Shown piece after piece: positions 61,895 through 64,000 of a DNA stretch of 64,000 nucleotides. A model generated the notes under the pieces. That model ran no database searches and was not told the origin of the DNA. It worked only from the letters and a program-made list of their open reading frames with translations. The DNA is from DASPHG01 sp963748315 (GTDB taxonomy: Bacteria; Actinomycetota; Thermoleophilia; Solirubrobacterales; Thermoleophilaceae), in contig CAVVIK010000005.1 of assembly GCA_963748315.1 (NCBI GenBank), forward strand, positions 1 through 64,000. Reading direction: 5' to 3'. Position 1 is the stretch's first letter; each line of letters starts with the position of its first letter. The position numbers were made by a program, and so were the translations under genes.

Positions 61895-63336
61895 CAGTCC
61901 GGATAAGTCTTGTGCCAGTTGCACCAAACCCACTGCTTTTTTACGTGGAAATGCTCGCACTCCCCATGCCACTGGGTCCCCCTAGGCTTGGGAGGCCGGT
62001 GGTACCCGGTCTTCGCGATGTTGGTGTTACACGTCTCGTATCTTTTCTCGCTATAGATCGGGTACTTGGCGATCTGGGTGCACACGTAAACGGACTTTGA
62101 GTTCGAGCCGCGTAGCTTCGAGCCCGTGATGTTGAACCGCTCACCCGCACGGGTGCGTCCGAACGTATACTTCGAGTAGCACCATTTCCGGCGGACGCGG
62201 TAGTCGGAGTTGCACCATTCAACCGCATTAACGCACGCTGGCTGCGGACCATCGGGTTCGTAGACGCAGCGGGTATCAGGCGCTTCGAAGTGGGGATCAT
62301 CATCGTTGTTGTCATTCCCGCTCGCGGTTGAGGCGTTCGGCAGCGGCCCCCCCGGCACGGTCTGGCCCGTGTCCTCCTCGAGATCCTGTCTTTCCTCTTC
62401 GAGGTCGGCGTAGAAGCCGTCCTCTGGGCCCCATTTCCCGGGAAGATCGTCGTCTTCGGGGCACTGATACTCGGGATTATCACCCGGATACATCGGTCCG
62501 CTGCATTCCGGACGGCTAGGCACCGAGAAGCAGTTCGGCTGGATACCGTATTGGCCGTTTGCGATGTCGCAGGCGGCGGGTGCTTGGGCGCAGCCGGGTG
62601 GTTGGATGCCGACGCTCCCGGTTGGACAGGGGTAGGGAAGTGTCTGGAACGGTGGGCTCGAGAACTGGCAGTTGACCTCCCGGGCGTTCGCACCGCGGGT
62701 GCAGCCGGCGCCGAAGTTGTTCCAGCCGATGTTGGTCGTGCCCGGCCAGGCCGGTAGTACGAGCCGAGCCTCGAGCTGGATCTGCTGGTTGCTGTTGGCG
62801 TTCGCCCGGTCGAATGTGGCGACGCCGTATGACTGCCAGCCGGAACCCTGGCCCTCGGGGACCTGATGCTGGCTGCCGAGGCTCGCCGAGGCGAGCTGCG
62901 ACCTGCTCGGAAAGCTGAGTGCACGTACGGTGCCGGTCATCCCTCCGCCTGCTTCCTCGGCGAGTCGGACGTTGCAGCGTGCGCCGCCGACCGCCAATGT
63001 GCGGAGCATGTTCCCCTGGTACCAGTACGGGTGCTCGGCGGCGACATCCAACGCGCAGTACACGAGCGTCGTCGACCCGTTCGCGTTGCGGTAGCTACCC
63101 GTCACGTAGGTGATGTTGAGCGGGAACGGCGCGTTGTTCGGCACCCACGGGTGCCGCTGCTTGAGATCGTCGACGTCCTCGCCGCGCGCGGCGAGCTGCT
63201 GCGCGACGGAGTAAGGGATCACCGGCTGCACCGATTCCAGATCTAGTACCGGGTTCTCCTGGCCCGATGCGACCGACGAACCGACGACGAGAATCGCAGC
63301 GAGCGCTGCGAACGAAGCGAAACCCCTGCCCAGCAT
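61894..63336 (-). CDS. Large cysteine-rich secreted protein of unknown function
   Basis: 480-residue exported protein. Signal peptide after ATG 63336 (GFASFAALAAILVVGSSVAS), with a good ribosome site TTGGAGG. The N-terminal half (about 30-220) is beta-rich. The centre is Pro/Cys-rich (YPCPTGSVGIQPPGCAQAPA), followed by an acidic linker, and a Cys/Trp-rich C-terminus (WCNSDYRVRRKWCYSKYTFG and HVKKQWVWCNWHKTYPD). About 18 cysteines suggest several disulfides. No known domain recognised. It is co-transcribed with the lipoprotein, opposite to the dcw genes. Confidence 0.7.
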   Translation of the reverse strand: MLGRGFASFAALAAILVVGSSVASGQENPVLDLESVQPVIPYSVAQQLAARGEDVDDLKQRHPWVPNNAPFPLNITYVTGSYRNANGSTTLVYCALDVAAEHPYWYQGNMLRTLAVGGARCNVRLAEEAGGGMTGTVRALSFPSRSQLASASLGSQHQVPEGQGSGWQSYGVATFDRANANSNQQIQLEARLVLPAWPGTTNIGWNNFGAGCTRGANAREVNCQFSSPPFQTLPYPCPTGSVGIQPPGCAQAPAACDIANGQYGIQPNCFSVPSRPECSGPMYPGDNPEYQCPEDDDLPGKWGPEDGFYADLEEERQDLEEDTGQTVPGGPLPNASTASGNDNNDDDPHFEAPDTRCVYEPDGPQPACVNAVEWCNSDYRVRRKWCYSKYTFGRTRAGERFNITGSKLRGSNSKSVYVCTQIAKYPIYSEKRYETCNTNIAKTGYHRPPKPRGTQWHGECEHFHVKKQWVWCNWHKTYPD

Positions 63337-63686
63337 GTTCGCGCCTCCAAACCGTTGATCTACTGGGTCGCACGCACTGCGGGCCGACACGCGGACCCTG
63401 GCCTGCCCCGAGCCGATGCCGGGACACTTGTACTAACGCGCCAGGCACGCAGAACTTGCGCCCGTGGCGCACGCGGGTTGCGCCGTGCGTTCAGCCGCGC
63501 GCTCGTTCGCGTCGGTCTGCAGTCCTGACGTCTCATCCGGGCGGCTAGCCACTGTCCGCTGCACGAGGAGGGGACGCCTTCTTGCATGGTGTCGCCGGAT
63601 GCCGCTCGCGGCTGGTAATGGAGGTTCACCGTGGCGAGGGCAGGATGCCCGCGGCGCTAACCGGTCTCGCAGGTAGCCTGCGGCCC
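63337..63686. other. 350-bp intergenic region before murE
   Basis: Between the divergent secreted-protein gene and murE. No gene is evident; the frames found here are short and unsupported. It must carry the promoter of the secreted-protein pair and, because that pair breaks the operon, probably a separate promoter for murE and downstream wall genes. Confidence 0.5.
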
Positions 63687-64000
63687 GTGACTCTCCGCGA
63701 GTTGATGGGCGGAGATGCGCCCGACGTGGAGATAACCGGCCTGCACTACCGCAGCTCGGACGTCCGGCCCGGAGGGCTCTTCTTCTGCGTGCCCGGGTAC
63801 AAGGCCGACGGCCACGACTTCGCCTCCGATGCGGTCGAGCGCGGCGCCGCCGCGCTGGTCTGCGAGCGCCCGCTCGGGCTCGGCGTGCCCGAGCTGGTCG
63901 TGCCGAGCGCGCGCGCCGCGATGGGCCCGGCGGCGGCCCGCTTCTACGGCGACCCGACCGCGAAGCTCAAGGTCGTCGGCATCACGGGCACGAACGGCAA
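63687..64000 (+). CDS. murE: UDP-MurNAc-tripeptide synthetase MurE (partial)
   Basis: N-terminal 104 residues of a Mur ligase, cut by the window end. GTG 63687 gives VTLRELMGGDAPDVEITGLH. YRSSDVRPGGLFFCVPGYKA, DGHDFASDAVERGAAALVCE and the beginning of the ATP loop VVGITGTNGK are typical of MurE. The S-x-x-V-x-P-G-x-LFF-C-x-x-G pattern distinguishes it from MurF/MurC. It adds the third peptide residue to the peptidoglycan precursor. It normally follows ftsI directly. Confidence 0.92.
   Translation, partial: MTLRELMGGDAPDVEITGLHYRSSDVRPGGLFFCVPGYKADGHDFASDAVERGAAALVCERPLGLGVPELVVPSARAAMGPAAARFYGDPTAKLKVVGITGTNG

Noticed and set aside
1..64000. CRISPR arrays, insertion sequences, phage or restriction/defence systems
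   Set aside because: No regularly spaced repeats, transposase, integrase, Cas, helicase-nuclease or methylase-specificity genes were recognised. The only repeats are those listed.

Overview
The window is a GC-rich actinobacterial chromosome segment. MraZ/RsmH/FtsL/FtsI/MurE order, a bacterial 2-phosphoglycerate kinase plus cyclic-2,3-diphosphoglycerate synthetase pair, many 4-nt ATGA/GTGA gene overlaps and runs of short 'MSQENVE' SnoaL-like genes all point to class Thermoleophilia (Solirubrobacterales/Gaiellales-like). This is inference from gene content; no rRNA is present.

1-18.8 kb is a surface-polysaccharide locus. It holds about eleven glycosyltransferases (GT2, GT4 and a membrane GT-C type), an ABC-2 polysaccharide exporter whose ATPase and permease look fused (8153-9806), a UDP-galactopyranose-mutase-like FAD enzyme, a nucleotidyltransferase and an HprK-like P-loop protein. 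Most of these genes carry apparent frameshifts, and the frameshifts thin out to the right, so they look more like poor consensus sequence than real decay.

18.9-24.4 kb is a mixed segment: methyltransferase, secreted GH1 glucosidase, secreted M23 peptidase, Ddn-like F420 enzyme and two SnoaL-like proteins. A tRNA-Glu gene bounds it on the right. Two direct repeats inside it resemble the 3' end of that tRNA, so it may be an old tRNA-integrated island. No integrase is visible.

25.3-32.6 kb is the most striking region. A cobalamin riboswitch precedes six overlapping genes: three exported DUF4430 (transcobalamin-C-terminal-like) proteins, EcfT, a double ATPase EcfAA', and an ECF S-component fused to an exported QxxDGGFG-repeat alpha/alpha toroid with a C-terminal membrane anchor. 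Both folds of animal intrinsic factor/transcobalamin are therefore encoded beside an ECF importer. I infer a surface vitamin B12 capture-and-import machine.

32.5-44.3 kb is metabolic: an MFS exporter, a GMC oxidoreductase pair, small proteins, a nitroreductase, then a tight operon glpD - folP - metallophosphoesterase - cDPG synthetase - 2-phosphoglycerate kinase - transaldolase, followed by a Rho-like gene whose P-loop lacks the lysine.

44.3-56.3 kb holds a two-component pair, a CpaB/SAF protein, rpiA, a membrane-extended sigma factor, two DJ-1-family genes (one fused to AraC), an MBL-fold protein, an Ntn hydrolase, a VOC epimerase, a DUF427 protein and tadA-tadB-tadC pilus genes.

56.4-64 kb is the division and cell-wall (dcw) cluster: a five-repeat MraZ operator, mraZ, rsmH, ftsL, ftsI, then a 3.4-kb insertion of three secreted unknown proteins, and finally murE cut by the window end.
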